64,000 nt of DNA from Siccibacter turicensis LMG 23730 (GTDB lineage Bacteria > Pseudomonadota > Gammaproteobacteria > Enterobacterales > Enterobacteriaceae), in the NCBI RefSeq assembly GCF_000463155.2, contig NZ_AWFZ01000017.1, positions 1 through 64,000 of the forward strand, in the 5' to 3' direction. Every line of letters starts with the position of its first letter. Position 1 is the stretch's first letter. Under the pieces are notes generated by a model. It did no database searches and had not been told where the DNA came from. It saw nothing but the letters and a program-made list of their open reading frames with translations. Shown here piece after piece: positions 9,185-19,200 of the stretch. Made by a program: the position numbers and the translations under genes.

Positions 9185-10484
9185 ATGTCCCGTCACCGCG
9201 TCGCCAGCCAATCAGCCAACCCGGCTCATCTACCGCCTGCCCTTCCCGCGTAACAAAGACGCCCACCGCCGCAATCGGCTGTTCGCCATAGTAAAGCAGC
9301 GGTGTCACCTCCCGCTCCCAGGGCGGCACGCCACACTCCTGCCACAGCTTCTTCAGGCTGCGCCCGCGCTCCCGACCAACAATGTGCAGCGTACCCGTCG
9401 CCCGGTAGCGAATGGATACTGCTTCATCGGCGCGCGGTGCGCGTACGCGCTGCGGCCCCTCGCCGAACACCAGCACGCCCCCCGGTAGGGTAAGCGGTGC
9501 ATAGGGTGCCGGCCACGGGATGCTGTCGCGCTCAACCGGCGGCAGGTTTTTTACCCACCACAGCGCCGCTTTATAGCGACGAACCCGGTAGTCGCCAAAC
9601 TGCAACGACGGGGCGGCGTCCTTGCGGCTCAGGGCCACCTCCTGCCATAGCCGCGCCAGCGCTGCGCGCGAAGGCATGGGCGCGTGATGCCAGGCGAACC
9701 AGCGGCGCAGCAACGCCCCGCGTCTGGCATCGCTCATGCCTGTCATCGGCGCAATGGCCAGGGTGCCATGCTCGCCGATCAGCGTACGCAGTTCGTCATC
9801 AAGCAGCTCATCCAGCAGCTGCTCCTGCTCAGCGCACAGCGCAGCGCTGCGCGCAACCATATCGGCAAAATGCGGCCAGCGCGCCTCCAGCAGCGGCAGC
9901 ACGTCCAGCCGTAAAAAGTTACGGTCGAAGCGGCGGCTCTGGTTGCTTTCATCCTCGATCCACGTCAGGGCATGCGCCTGTGCCCACTCGGCCAGCGTCT
10001 GGCGCGGGACATCGAGCAAGGGGCGCACCAGCCTGCCGGCGGCAAACGGCATGGCAGCGGGCATCGCGGCCAGACCCGCCGGGCCGCTGCCGCGCTTAAG
10101 CGCCAGCAAAAACGTTTCACACTGATCGTCCAGATGCTGCGCGGTGACCAGCGCTTCATCCGCCTGCAGCCGCGCCGCCAGCGCCTGATAACGCGCCTCG
10201 CGCGCCCGGGCTTCAATCCCACCGCCCTCTTGCGCAAGGGTCACGTTGACCACCTCAAGCGGCACCTGCCAGGCCTCACACTGCGCGCGACAGTGCGCGG
10301 CCCAGGCGTCAGCGTTCTGGCTCAGACCGTGATGGATATGAATAGCCCGCAGCGTCAGGTCGGGATGCGCGCGCCGCAGCAGCACCAGCTGATGCAGCAG
10401 TACCGTTGAGTCGAGGCCGCCGCTGTAGGCCACCAGCAACTGGCGTGAAGGGGAGAGCGAAGCAAGAAGCGTATCGGGATTCAT
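9183..10484 (-). CDS. tilS: tRNA(Ile)-lysidine synthetase TilS
   Basis: Converts C34 of the minor tRNA-Ile(CAU) to lysidine with ATP and lysine, which changes both its codon and amino-acid identity; essential in E. coli. The N-terminal PP-loop SGGLDS is at residues 21-26, followed by HHG and the conserved [21 protein letters not shown] block. A C-terminal domain for tRNA acceptor recognition ends in [12 protein letters not shown]. The length is 433 aa (432 in E. coli). It is convergent with rof and downstream of yaeR. Confidence 0.96.
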   Translation of the reverse strand: MNPDTLLASLSPSRQLLVAYSGGLDSTVLLHQLVLLRRAHPDLTLRAIHIHHGLSQNADAWAAHCRAQCEAWQVPLEVVNVTLAQEGGGIEARAREARYQALAARLQADEALVTAQHLDDQCETFLLALKRGSGPAGLAAMPAAMPFAAGRLVRPLLDVPRQTLAEWAQAHALTWIEDESNQSRRFDRNFLRLDVLPLLEARWPHFADMVARSAALCAEQEQLLDELLDDELRTLIGEHGTLAIAPMTGMSDARRGALLRRWFAWHHAPMPSRAALARLWQEVALSRKDAAPSLQFGDYRVRRYKAALWWVKNLPPVERDSIPWPAPYAPLTLPGGVLVFGEGPQRVRAPRADEAVSIRYRATGTLHIVGRERGRSLKKLWQECGVPPWEREVTPLLYYGEQPIAAVGVFVTREGQAVDEPGWLIGWRRGDGT

Positions 10485-10508
10485 AGAGCATCACAGACCG
10501 GGCGATTA

Positions 10509-10529
10509 AGCCCGGAACGTTACCGGGCT
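10509..10529 (-). terminator. Hairpin after yaeR
   Basis: AGCCCGG-aacgtta-CCGGGCT inverted repeat between yaeR and tilS. On the minus strand it is followed only by TTAATC, so it is at best a weak intrinsic terminator. Confidence 0.4.
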
Positions 10530-10548
10530 TGATGGGTGCTTGCAAGCG

Positions 10549-10938
10549 TTACTGCTGGTAAAGCTCCAGCGGCAGGCCGTCCGGATCGGCAAAGAAGGTA
10601 AAGCGTTTATTGGTCAGCGGATCGATACGGATCGGTTCGCATTTCACGCCGTGGGATTCCAGGTGGGTGATCGCCTGATCGATGTCATCCACGCTGAAGG
10701 CCAGATGGCGCAGGCCGCATGCTTCAGGATGGCTGGGACGCGCTGGCGGGAAGGGGAACGAAAACAGCTCAATCACGTACTGCTCCCCGAGGCCAAGATC
10801 GCCTTTCCATGAGTCCCGCGCCTCGCGGTAGACTTCCGACAACAGGTTGAAGCCCAGCACATCGCAGTAAAATGATTTACTGGTCTGGTAGTCGGACGCA
10901 ATGATAGCGATATGGTGCACCTGCTTTAAACCCAGCAT
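10549..10938 (-). CDS. yaeR: VOC-family (glyoxalase/dioxygenase fold) protein YaeR
   Basis: 129 aa, a single vicinal-oxygen-chelate domain with paired beta-alpha-beta-beta-beta modules. Candidate metal ligands are His8 (VHHIAI), Glu in VIELFSFP, His in LRHLAFSVDDID and Glu near the end (LPLELYQQ). It resembles GloA in fold, but no substrate is known for this family, so lactoylglutathione lyase activity should not be assumed. It lies downstream of ldcC in the same direction with a 59-bp gap, as in K-12. Confidence 0.92.
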   Translation of the reverse strand: MLGLKQVHHIAIIASDYQTSKSFYCDVLGFNLLSEVYREARDSWKGDLGLGEQYVIELFSFPFPPARPSHPEACGLRHLAFSVDDIDQAITHLESHGVKCEPIRIDPLTNKRFTFFADPDGLPLELYQQ

Positions 10939-10997
10939 TCCTTTCTCCTTAATAGTACGCGCGGCCCCGGCGCCTCATGCTGCCGTGCCGCACGCGA

Positions 10998-13136
10998 TTA
11001 GTGCGCTTTTAATACCCGAACCCGGTATACGCCGTCCTCACCCAGCTTCGCACCGTGAATATCCGTTTCAAATCCCGGATAGTGGCGGCCAATGGAGCAC
11101 AGCATCAGCATAAAATCGAGCACTGCCCGGCTCTCTTCGGTAATGGTTTCCCCCGGCATCACCAGCGGCACGCCCGGTGGATACGGCAGGATCATATTGG
11201 CCGATACGCGGTTCAGCAGCGCGTCAATTTCCACGGTTTCCACGTTGCCCTTCACCTGCTGCTGATAGGCCTGATGCGGAGTCATGCGCATTTCCGGCAG
11301 CGTATCAAAGGCCCGCAGCATCAGATCCGGCAGACGATGCTGGCGAATCAGATCGTGGATCCCCTGCCCCAGCGTCTGAATCCGCATGTTGCGGTAGAAG
11401 TCGGGGTCCTCAGCATAGAGATCCGGCAGCATATTTTTAACCCGCAGGTTGAGATCCCAGGCGCGCTTGAACTCGGTCAGGCCACGCAGCAGGCTCATGG
11501 CGCGGGTTTTATCGATCCCGATGCTGAACAGAAACAGCAGATTATAGGGGCCGGTTTTTTCCACCACCACCCCACGCTCATCAAGGAACTTCGCCACCAG
11601 CGCGGCCGGGATCCCCTCTTCGCTCATCTCACCCTGCTGATTCATCCCCGGCGTCAGGATCGTGACTTTTACCGGATCGAGAAACATGTGATCGTCATCG
11701 GCGTTATTAAAGCCGTGCCACGACCGGCCCGGCTCAATCGGCCAGCAGTCGGCCTCGTCGATATCCTCAGGTTGCCAGATATCAAAAAACCATCCATCAG
11801 ATTCTTCGCGAAGCCGCTGCACTTCCTTACGAAAATGGAGCGCCCGCTCCACCGAGCGGTTGATCAGCCGCCGTCCCGGATTACCGCGCAGCATTGCCGC
11901 CGCCGTTTCGATGGACGCCACCAGCGGATAGCTCGGCGATGTGGTGGTATGCATCATGTAGGCTTCGTTGAAGGTCTCTTCGTCGTAGTCCCCTTTGATA
12001 TGAATCAGCGAGGCCTGGGATAGCGCCGCCAGCATCTTATGGGTGGACTGCGTTTCATAGAATACTTTACCCGGCACGCGCTCACCGCTCATGCCGCTCT
12101 TGCCGTTGTAGATGGGGTGAAAGTGGGTATAGGGCACCCAGGCCGAATCAAAGTGGATCGACGGCACATCGAGGGTCTGCTTGATCCAGTTGGTGTTATA
12201 GAGCAGGCCGTCATAGGTGGAGTTGGTGATCACCGCATGCACCGGCCAGCTCGCCCCGACGGTGGCCGCGACCTTCTCTTCGATGGTCGCGCGCAGAAAC
12301 TCCCGCCGCGGAATGCCGCCAAGAATGCCCAGCGCGTTGCGCGTAGGCTTCAGCCAGATCGGCACGATGTCGCTCATCATCAGCAGGTGGGTCAGGGACT
12401 TGTGGCAGTTACGATCCACCAGCAGCGTACTGCCCGCCGGGGCGGCGTACATGCCGATAATTTTATTGGAGGTGGAGGTGCCGTTCGTCACCATATAGCT
12501 TTGCTCGGCCCCGAAGGTGCGGGCGATGTACTCCTCCGCCTCAAGATGGGGGCCGGTGTGGTCGAGCAGCGAGCCCAGCTCGGTTACCGAAATCGAGACG
12601 TCCGCTTTCAGCGTGTTGCCGCCGAAAAAATCGTAGAACAGGCAGCCAACCGGGCTTTTCTGATAGGCGGTTCCCGCCATGTGGCCCGGCGTACAGAAGG
12701 TGTATTTCCCCTCCTTCACGTAGGTAAACAGCGCTTTAGTCAGCGGAGGCGTGATGTTATCCAGATATTCATTGGTGTACTGGCGGATACGCGCGGCGAT
12801 ATCCTCAGCCTGGCCCAGTCCATACTCAAAGAACCACAGCGCCATGCGCATGTCGTTGGCGGTGACGTCCATGGTGGAGTGGGTATTGATAAAGGCGTAG
12901 AGCGGCAGATACTCATTCAGCTGATTGATTTCACAGCACAGGTCGATGCTGTATTCGTCCCAGTCAAAAATGACGCCGCAGACGCGCGGATTATGCTCAA
13001 TCAGCTTCAACAGATCGTTACTGTTATCCGGCCAGACCGGCTGAAAACCCTGCTGGATTAACGCCTGCTGCAGCTCTCTAATCGGCTCATCTTTATAAAA
13101 CGCCCCGTGCGGGCCCATGATGGCAATGGTATTCAA
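10998..13136 (-). CDS. ldcC: Constitutive lysine decarboxylase LdcC
   Basis: PLP enzyme that turns lysine into cadaverine and CO2. It forms decamers and has a flavodoxin-like wing domain (1-130) before the aspartate-aminotransferase-fold core. The PLP lysine is Lys367 in ETQSTHKML, and HFDSAW (328-333) supplies the aspartate that pairs with the PLP ring. The length is 712 aa (713 in E. coli). I assign it to LdcC rather than the inducible CadA by its place between accA and yaeR and by sequence; no cadB or cadC is nearby. The start codon is TTG, with an ideal AGGAGGT 5 nt upstream, so initiation may be damped by the codon rather than by the ribosome site. Confidence 0.95.
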   Translation of the reverse strand: MNTIAIMGPHGAFYKDEPIRELQQALIQQGFQPVWPDNSNDLLKLIEHNPRVCGVIFDWDEYSIDLCCEINQLNEYLPLYAFINTHSTMDVTANDMRMALWFFEYGLGQAEDIAARIRQYTNEYLDNITPPLTKALFTYVKEGKYTFCTPGHMAGTAYQKSPVGCLFYDFFGGNTLKADVSISVTELGSLLDHTGPHLEAEEYIARTFGAEQSYMVTNGTSTSNKIIGMYAAPAGSTLLVDRNCHKSLTHLLMMSDIVPIWLKPTRNALGILGGIPRREFLRATIEEKVAATVGASWPVHAVITNSTYDGLLYNTNWIKQTLDVPSIHFDSAWVPYTHFHPIYNGKSGMSGERVPGKVFYETQSTHKMLAALSQASLIHIKGDYDEETFNEAYMMHTTTSPSYPLVASIETAAAMLRGNPGRRLINRSVERALHFRKEVQRLREESDGWFFDIWQPEDIDEADCWPIEPGRSWHGFNNADDDHMFLDPVKVTILTPGMNQQGEMSEEGIPAALVAKFLDERGVVVEKTGPYNLLFLFSIGIDKTRAMSLLRGLTEFKRAWDLNLRVKNMLPDLYAEDPDFYRNMRIQTLGQGIHDLIRQHRLPDLMLRAFDTLPEMRMTPHQAYQQQVKGNVETVEIDALLNRVSANMILPYPPGVPLVMPGETITEESRAVLDFMLMLCSIGRHYPGFETDIHGAKLGEDGVYRVRVLKAH

Positions 13137-13233
13137 TGCTTACCTCCTGGCAAAAACGCGTCTGGTAAGCATAGTTGAGTGAAGCGGATCGGCAGTCGAT
13201 GCGCCAAAAAAGGCCGGTACCGGGGACATGGCA

Positions 13234-13259
13234 ATAAAACGCCAGCCCGCAGGCTGGCG
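13234..13259 (-). terminator. Chitinase gene terminator
   Basis: CGCCAGCC-cgca-GGCTGGCG, an 8-bp perfect stem. On the minus strand it is followed by TTTTATT and lies 9 bp after the chitinase stop, so it isolates that gene from ldcC. Confidence 0.85.
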
Positions 13260-13267
13260 TTGGCGTG

Positions 13268-15028
13268 TTACAGCGCGGTCCAGGCATCGGACCAGGCGAT
13301 GCCGGCCCCCGGTTCGTAATAGGCCGGGGCAACGCTGCACCATCCGCCCGCCGGGAAAGGTTTGCACTGATAGAGCGCGCCGCGGTTAATCACGATATCC
13401 CCGGATTTCCAGGAGGTTGCCGCAGACCAGGCGGGATAGCTCACGGGTTTGTCATCCGCCGCTTTCGCTTTTACGTTCAGCGTATAGGTGGTGGTATCAC
13501 TCAGCTTACCGTCGTCCACTTTCAGGCTGATAATATGCTGCGAGTCCGCTGACGTGGCCGGGACGTTGAAGGTCACCACCGATTTGTCTTTGCCGGTGAC
13601 CGTCTGCCCATTTTGCGCCATCCAGGTGTAGGTCAAGGCATCGCCGTTAGCATCGCTTGAACCACTGGCGCTGAGGGAGACTTTGCTACCCGCCTCCACC
13701 GCGCCTACAGGCCCGCTGATCTGCGCCACCGGGGCGAGGTTGGTGTTGTCCGGTGTCGGGGTCGGCGCAGGTTCCGGGGTTGGGGTAGGCGTCGGCGTAC
13801 CGCCGTCCGAAGTGTCGCTGACGATGTTAACGTTAAAGTTGTGCTGCACGCAGCGCGTGTAGTCCCCGTCTTTAAAGGCGCTGAACGGCGTCTGATACCC
13901 CACCAGCTGGCAGGCATAGGTCAGACCGTCCGGCGTGGTGGTGCTCCATCCCCAGTCCATTTCCCAGTAAATCGGCAGCGCGCCGGAACCGCCCGCGTCA
14001 AACTGCTTCATCTTTTTACAGCCCAGCACTTCATCTGCCGCGACAGGCACCTTCAGGTATTTGGCGAACTCGTTGTAATAGGCGATGCGGTTAAGCGACT
14101 GGGCGTTCTCCGCCTCGCCGCCGCACTCCACGCCGCCGTTGATGATCTGGATGGTGACCCCGAAGCCCGGCACCAGGCCGCTCTCTTTATCATGCTGGTT
14201 AGGCTGCCAGGTGCCATCGATAACATGCAGCATGCTGGGTTTTGGCGGCTGGGGATAAACAAAGAAGAAGATGGCGCTCGCCAGGTTCATCCAGGTGTCG
14301 GCCACCAGCTCGGGTTTATCCAGCAGCGGGCGAACGTCGCCGTACATCGCATCGGAGAACGGCCCGTAGTTGTAGTTGTAGGAGAGCTGCTTGGCGCCGC
14401 GCCCGAAGTAGCTGACGAAATCCCCGTCCTTATCTTTTCCGCACGGCCAGGTCTGCCCCTGCCACACGTCGGGATTGCACTCGCCGTTGTAGCCGCCCTT
14501 CTGGCCCTCCTCCCAGCCCATCTCGCGCAGATACACCAGCGCCTGTCGCCACTCGGGCTCTTCGCGCCAGCTCTCATGCCCGCCGGTCTCCTGGGCGAAG
14601 TGCGCAAACATCGTGGCCAGTGATTTGCGGCAAATGGCATCCGCGTCACGGCCATCGGTATAGCTTCCGCACACCGCCGGAAATTTGCCTACGGCCTTGA
14701 GGAAATTGTCATAGGTGTACTCTTTGGCGCGCAGCGGAAACAGGAACGCCCAGTCTTTTGCCTGGAGGATCCGCTCTACCCGCTTCACGTTTTCCGGGTT
14801 GGCGCTGCGTCCGGGAACAATCTGTTCGACCTGGGCGTTATCGAGAGTGCGAATCGAATTTTTCACCGACTGCATCAGCGGAAAATTCGCCAGCTCCTGC
14901 TCTTTTTTCTCCAGATCGCTCGCCTTTATCGTGTAAGGCGCGCTGCTGGAGAGCAGCGGTGCGGCGCTCGCCTGGGCGCCAATCAGTAAACCCGCGGCGC
15001 TCAGCGCCATAAATGTTGGTGCTTTCAT
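13268..15028 (-). CDS. Secreted GH19 chitinase with PKD and chitin-binding domains
   Basis: 586 aa. A Sec signal peptide (about 1-23, ending AQASA) is followed by a GH19 catalytic domain: AQETGGHE with Glu147 as the likely general acid, and the family signature GRGAKQLSYNYNYG at 209-222. A Thr-Pro linker (411-427) leads to a PKD domain (about 431-521, with GSSDANGD and YTWMAQNG) and a C-terminal carbohydrate-binding module of the CBM5/12 type (531-586, YPAWSAATSWKSGDIV, rich in Trp and Tyr). It should hydrolyse beta-1,4-GlcNAc polymers outside the cytoplasm. No secretion system is adjacent, and it could leave through a general secretion pathway encoded elsewhere. It has its own terminator and about 150 bp upstream. 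K-12 has nothing between accA and ldcC, so this is a lineage-specific insertion. Natural substrate is not known from the sequence. Confidence 0.9.
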   Translation of the reverse strand: MKAPTFMALSAAGLLIGAQASAAPLLSSSAPYTIKASDLEKKEQELANFPLMQSVKNSIRTLDNAQVEQIVPGRSANPENVKRVERILQAKDWAFLFPLRAKEYTYDNFLKAVGKFPAVCGSYTDGRDADAICRKSLATMFAHFAQETGGHESWREEPEWRQALVYLREMGWEEGQKGGYNGECNPDVWQGQTWPCGKDKDGDFVSYFGRGAKQLSYNYNYGPFSDAMYGDVRPLLDKPELVADTWMNLASAIFFFVYPQPPKPSMLHVIDGTWQPNQHDKESGLVPGFGVTIQIINGGVECGGEAENAQSLNRIAYYNEFAKYLKVPVAADEVLGCKKMKQFDAGGSGALPIYWEMDWGWSTTTPDGLTYACQLVGYQTPFSAFKDGDYTRCVQHNFNVNIVSDTSDGGTPTPTPTPEPAPTPTPDNTNLAPVAQISGPVGAVEAGSKVSLSASGSSDANGDALTYTWMAQNGQTVTGKDKSVVTFNVPATSADSQHIISLKVDDGKLSDTTTYTLNVKAKAADDKPVSYPAWSAATSWKSGDIVINRGALYQCKPFPAGGWCSVAPAYYEPGAGIAWSDAWTAL

Positions 15029-15150
15029 ACCCTTCCCCTTCCGTTAATGAACAGGCCATACGTACTGGAGGGAGTGTATGGAAAGGCAATGCTGTCGATG
15101 CTAACAAGCTCTCACGCCGCGCCTCACATAACATCACCGCGCGCCATAAC

Positions 15151-15179
15151 GAAAAAAGGGCCGCAATCGCGGCCCTTTT
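15151..15179 (-). terminator. accA terminator
   Basis: GGGCCGC-aatc-GCGGCCC, a 7-bp stem. The minus strand continues with TTTTTTC, 20 bp past the accA stop. The plus side also has CCCTTTT, so it may work both ways. Confidence 0.9.
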
Positions 15180-15198
15180 GATAAAAAGAGGGAGATGA

Positions 15199-16158
15199 TC
15201 AGGCGTAGCCGTAGCTCATCAGACGCTGATAGCGACGGTTGAGCAGGTCGTCTTTGCTCAGTACATCGAGGTCCGCCAGATCCGCCAGCAGCTGCGCTTT
15301 CAGGGACGCGGCCATGGTTTCCGGATTGCGGTGCGCACCGCCCAGCGGCTCCGGGATCACGGAGTCGATAAGCTTCAGCTCTTTCAGACGCGGGGCGATG
15401 ATGCCCATCGCTTCTGCGGCGAGCGGGGCTTTATCCGCGCTTTTCCACAGGATGGAGGCACAGCCTTCCGGGGAGATAACCGAATAGGTGCTGTACTGCA
15501 GCATGTTGACTTTATCGCCAACGCCGATTGCCAGCGCGCCGCCGGAACCGCCTTCGCCAATCACGGTGCAGATCACCGGCACGCGCAGACGTGACATTTC
15601 ACGCAGGTTGCGGGCAATGGCCTCGGACTGACCGCGCTCTTCGGCACCCACGCCCGGATAGGCGCCCGGGGTGTCGATGAAGGTAATGATCGGCATATTA
15701 AAGCGTTCAGCCATCTCCATCAGGCGCAGCGCTTTACGATACCCCTCTGGTGCCGGCATCCCGAAGTTACGGCGGATTTTCTCTTTGGTTTCGCGACCTT
15801 TCTGATGACCAATGATCATCACCGGGCGACCGTCGAGACGTGCCGTGCCGCCGACGATGGCTTTGTCGTCCGCGTATGCGCGGTCGCCAGCCAGTTCATC
15901 AAACTCGTCGAATGCCAGACGAACGTAGTCCAGGGTATAAGGACGCTGCGGATGACGCGCCAGCTGCGCAATCTGCCATGCACCCAGATCGGCGAAGATC
16001 TTGCGGGTCAGCTCTACGCTTTTCTCGCGCAGGCGCAGCACCTCTTCATCGATGTTAATATCCAGTTTTTCATCCTGACGGCTAACTGACGTCAGGGAAT
16101 CGATTTTCGCTTCCAGCTCAGCAATTGGCTGTTCGAAATCAAGGAAATTCAGACTCAT
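15199..16158 (-). CDS. accA: Acetyl-CoA carboxylase carboxyltransferase subunit alpha
   Basis: Alpha subunit of the AccA2-AccD2 carboxyltransferase, which moves CO2 from biotin-BCCP to acetyl-CoA to give malonyl-CoA, the first committed step of fatty-acid synthesis. 319 aa as in E. coli. The crotonase-like core has [18 protein letters not shown], the oxyanion-hole region [18 protein letters not shown] and [15 protein letters not shown]. It follows dnaE after 103 bp that contain a partial second copy of the dnaE end; the Shine-Dalgarno CAGGA lies just before the ATG. Confidence 0.97.
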   Translation of the reverse strand: MSLNFLDFEQPIAELEAKIDSLTSVSRQDEKLDINIDEEVLRLREKSVELTRKIFADLGAWQIAQLARHPQRPYTLDYVRLAFDEFDELAGDRAYADDKAIVGGTARLDGRPVMIIGHQKGRETKEKIRRNFGMPAPEGYRKALRLMEMAERFNMPIITFIDTPGAYPGVGAEERGQSEAIARNLREMSRLRVPVICTVIGEGGSGGALAIGVGDKVNMLQYSTYSVISPEGCASILWKSADKAPLAAEAMGIIAPRLKELKLIDSVIPEPLGGAHRNPETMAASLKAQLLADLADLDVLSKDDLLNRRYQRLMSYGYA

Positions 16159-16172
16159 AGTATTCCTGTTTT

Positions 16173-16216
16173 AGTCAAACTCCAGTTCCACCTACTCCGG
16201 ACCTGGCAGGCCACGC
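16173..16216 (-). repeat. Decayed second copy of the dnaE 3' end
   Basis: Bases 16173-16216 repeat 16264-16307 (the last codons of dnaE) at an offset of exactly 91 bp. The first 21 bases are identical, AGTCAAACTCCAGTTCCACC plus T, and about 38 of 44 match overall. The repeat lies between dnaE and accA and still carries the TAA stop equivalent next to the accA ribosome-binding site. Confidence 0.9.
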
Positions 16217-16248
16217 GGCTTACAATTCGGGGTTAATACCCGGAAACG

Positions 16249-16265
16249 CTGATGCTACGCATCAG
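16249..16265 (-). other. Hairpin at the dnaE stop
   Basis: CTGATGC-tac-GCATCAG, a perfect 7-bp stem that overlaps the dnaE stop codon. There is no T-run, so it is not a standard terminator. Confidence 0.5.
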
Positions 16266-19200
16266 TCAAACTCCAGTTCCACCTGCTCCGAACCGATAAG
16301 GCCACGCAGATCGTTCAAGAGACGATCGCTCGGGGAAACACGCCAGGTTGCACCGAAACGCAACCGCGCACGTGCATCCGCCCTCTGATAGTAGAGATGT
16401 ACTGGAATTGTCCCCGAACGGTGGGGTTCCAGAGACTGACGGAGACGGTTCAAAAGCTGGTCATCAATTTGCCTGTCCGTCAGCGAGATAGCAAGCCCGC
16501 GAGCATACTTTTCGCGGGCGTCAGCGATGTCCATCACTTCGCGGGCGGTCATTTTAAGCCCACCGCTGAAGTCATCAAAGCTGACCTGTCCGCTGACAAT
16601 CAGAATTCGGTCCTGTTCCAGCAAATGCTGGTATTTTTCCAGCGCGTCCGTGAAGAGCATAACCTCCAGACGCCCTGAGCGGTCATCCAGCGTGCAGATG
16701 CCGATCCTGTTACCGCGCTTGGTGACCATAACCCGCGCGGCAATGACCAGACCGGCGGCGGTAATAACTTTACCGCGCTCGGTCGGGTGCATTTCTTTGA
16801 GACGCATGCCACCGACATAGCGCTCGATTTCTTTCAGATACTGGTTGATGGGGTGGCCCGTCAGGTACAGCCCGAGGGTTTCACGCTCGCCATCCAGTAC
16901 TTTCTGTTCCGGCCAGGGCTGGCAGTTGGCGTAGGACTGCTCGATCTGCTCCGGCTCTTCCGCCAGTACGCCAAACATATCCGCCTGCCCGATGGCTTCC
17001 GCCTTCGCGTGCTGATCCGCCGCCTTCAGGGCATCGCCCAGCGAGTTCATCAGCGCCGCGCGGTGCGGGCCGAGGCGGTCAAACGCCCCGGACATAATCA
17101 GTTTTTCCAGCACCCGACGGTTTAGCTTTTTGGTATCGGTGCGGGCGCAGAGATCGAACAGCTCCCGGAAGTAGCCGCCCTCGTTACGCGCCTCGAGGAT
17201 GGCCTCGATCGGGCCTTCGCCCACGCCTTTAATGGCGCCGATACCGTACACGATCTCGCCGTCGTCGTTGACGTGGAAATGGTACAGCCCGGAGTTGATG
17301 TCCGGCGGCAGGATTTTCAGGCCCATACGCCAGCACTCATCCACCAGCCCCACCACCTTCTCGGTGTTGTCCATATCCGCCGTCATTACCGCGGCCATAA
17401 ACTCCGCCGGGTAGTGCGCTTTCAGCCAGAGCGTCTGGTACGACACCAAAGCATAAGCCGCAGAGTGCGATTTGTTAAATCCATAGCCGGCGAATTTCTC
17501 TACCAGGTCAAAGATTTTAACCGCCAGCTCGCCGTCGATGCCGTTATTTTTCGCGCCGTCTTCAAAGCTTGAGCGCTGCTTGGCCATCTCTTCGGGTTTC
17601 TTTTTACCCATGGCGCGACGCAGCATGTCCGCGCCGCCGAGGGTATACCCGGAGAGCACCTGGGCTATCTGCATCACCTGTTCCTGGTAAAGGATAATGC
17701 CGTAGGTCGGCTCCAGAACAGGTTTCAGACACTCGTGCTGCCACTGAATGTCAGGGTAGGAGATGGCTTCGCGGCCGTGCTTACGGTCGATAAAGTTATC
17801 CACCATCCCGGACTGCAGCGGGCCGGGACGGAACAGCGCCACCAGTGCGATCATATCTTCGAAGCAGTCAGGCTGCAGACGCTTGATCAGATCTTTCATG
17901 CCGCGGGATTCAAGCTGGAACACCGCGGTGGTTTCCGAGCGTTGCAGCATGTCGAAGCTTTTCTTGTCATCCAGCGGAATAGCCGCGATGTCGATCGGCT
18001 CCAGGCCCTGCTTCGCCCGGCGCGGGTTGATCATCTTCAGCGCCCAGTCGATGATCGTCAGCGTGCGCAGCCCGAGGAAGTCGAACTTCACCAGCCCCGC
18101 ATACTCAACGTCGTTTTTATCGAACTGGGTGACCGGGTGATTACCCATTTCATCGCAGTAGAGCGGGGCGAAATCGGTAATTTTCGTCGGCGCGATCACC
18201 ACGCCCCCGGCGTGTTTACCGGCGTTACGCGTCACCCCTTCGAGCTTACGCGCCATATCGATGAGGGCGCGCACCTCTTCATCGGCTTCATAAATTTCCG
18301 GCAGCTGCGGTTCGGCTTCGAACGCTTTCGCCAGCGTCATGCCGGGATCGGGCGGCACCAGCTTTGAGATGCGATCCACAAAGCCATAGGGGTGGCCGAG
18401 CACGCGGCCCACGTCGCGGATCACCGCTTTCGCGGCCATGGTACCGAAGGTGATGATCTGCGATACCGCGTCGCGTCCGTACATGTCGGCGACGTGATCG
18501 ATCACCTGATCGCGTTTCTCCATGCAGAAGTCGACGTCAAAGTCAGGCATCGAGACACGTTCAGGGTTCAGGAAGCGTTCGAACAGCAGGTCAAACTCCA
18601 GCGGGTCGAGGTCGGTGATTTTCAGCGCGTAAGCCACCAGCGAACCGGCACCGGAGCCGCGTCCCGGCCCGACCGGAATGCCGTTGTCCTTCGACCACTG
18701 GATAAACTCCATCACGATCAGGAAGTAGCCGGGGAAGCCCATCTGGTTGATAACCTGAAGCTCTATGTCCAGGCGCTCGTCGTAGGCGGGCCGTTTCTCG
18801 GCGCGCACCGCCGGGTCCGGGAACAGGAATTCTAAACGTTCTTCCAGCCCCTCTTTCGATTTCAACACCAGAAAATCTTCGGTGGTCATATCACCGGTCG
18901 GGAACTGCGGCAGGAAGTATTCGCCGAGGCGCACGGTGACGTTGCAGCGACGGGCGATCTCGACGCTGTTTTCCAGCGCCTCAGGCAGATCGGCGAACAG
19001 CTCGCACATCTCCTCCTCGGTACGCATGTACTGCTGCGTTGAGTAGTTGCGCGGCCGTTTAGGATCGTCGAGCGTAAAGCCGTCATGGATCGCGACACGG
19101 ATCTCGTGGGCATCAAAGTCTGAGGCGTCAATAAAGCGCACATCGTTGGTGGCCACCACCGGCAGGCCCTGCTCTTCGGCCAGCTCAACGGCGGCATGCA

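Noticed and set aside
10549-10938. YaeR as lactoylglutathione lyase
   Set aside because: It shares only the VOC fold and has one short domain; the substrate cannot be read from the motif pattern.
13737-13800. Tandem repeat in the chitinase linker as a mobile or phase-variable repeat
   Set aside because: It is the low-complexity Thr-Pro linker; the units are irregular and stay in frame.
13268-15028. Chitinase as a phage endolysin from a prophage remnant
   Set aside because: GH19 domains occur in endolysins, but this protein has a Sec signal, a PKD domain and a chitin-binding module, and no phage gene is near it.
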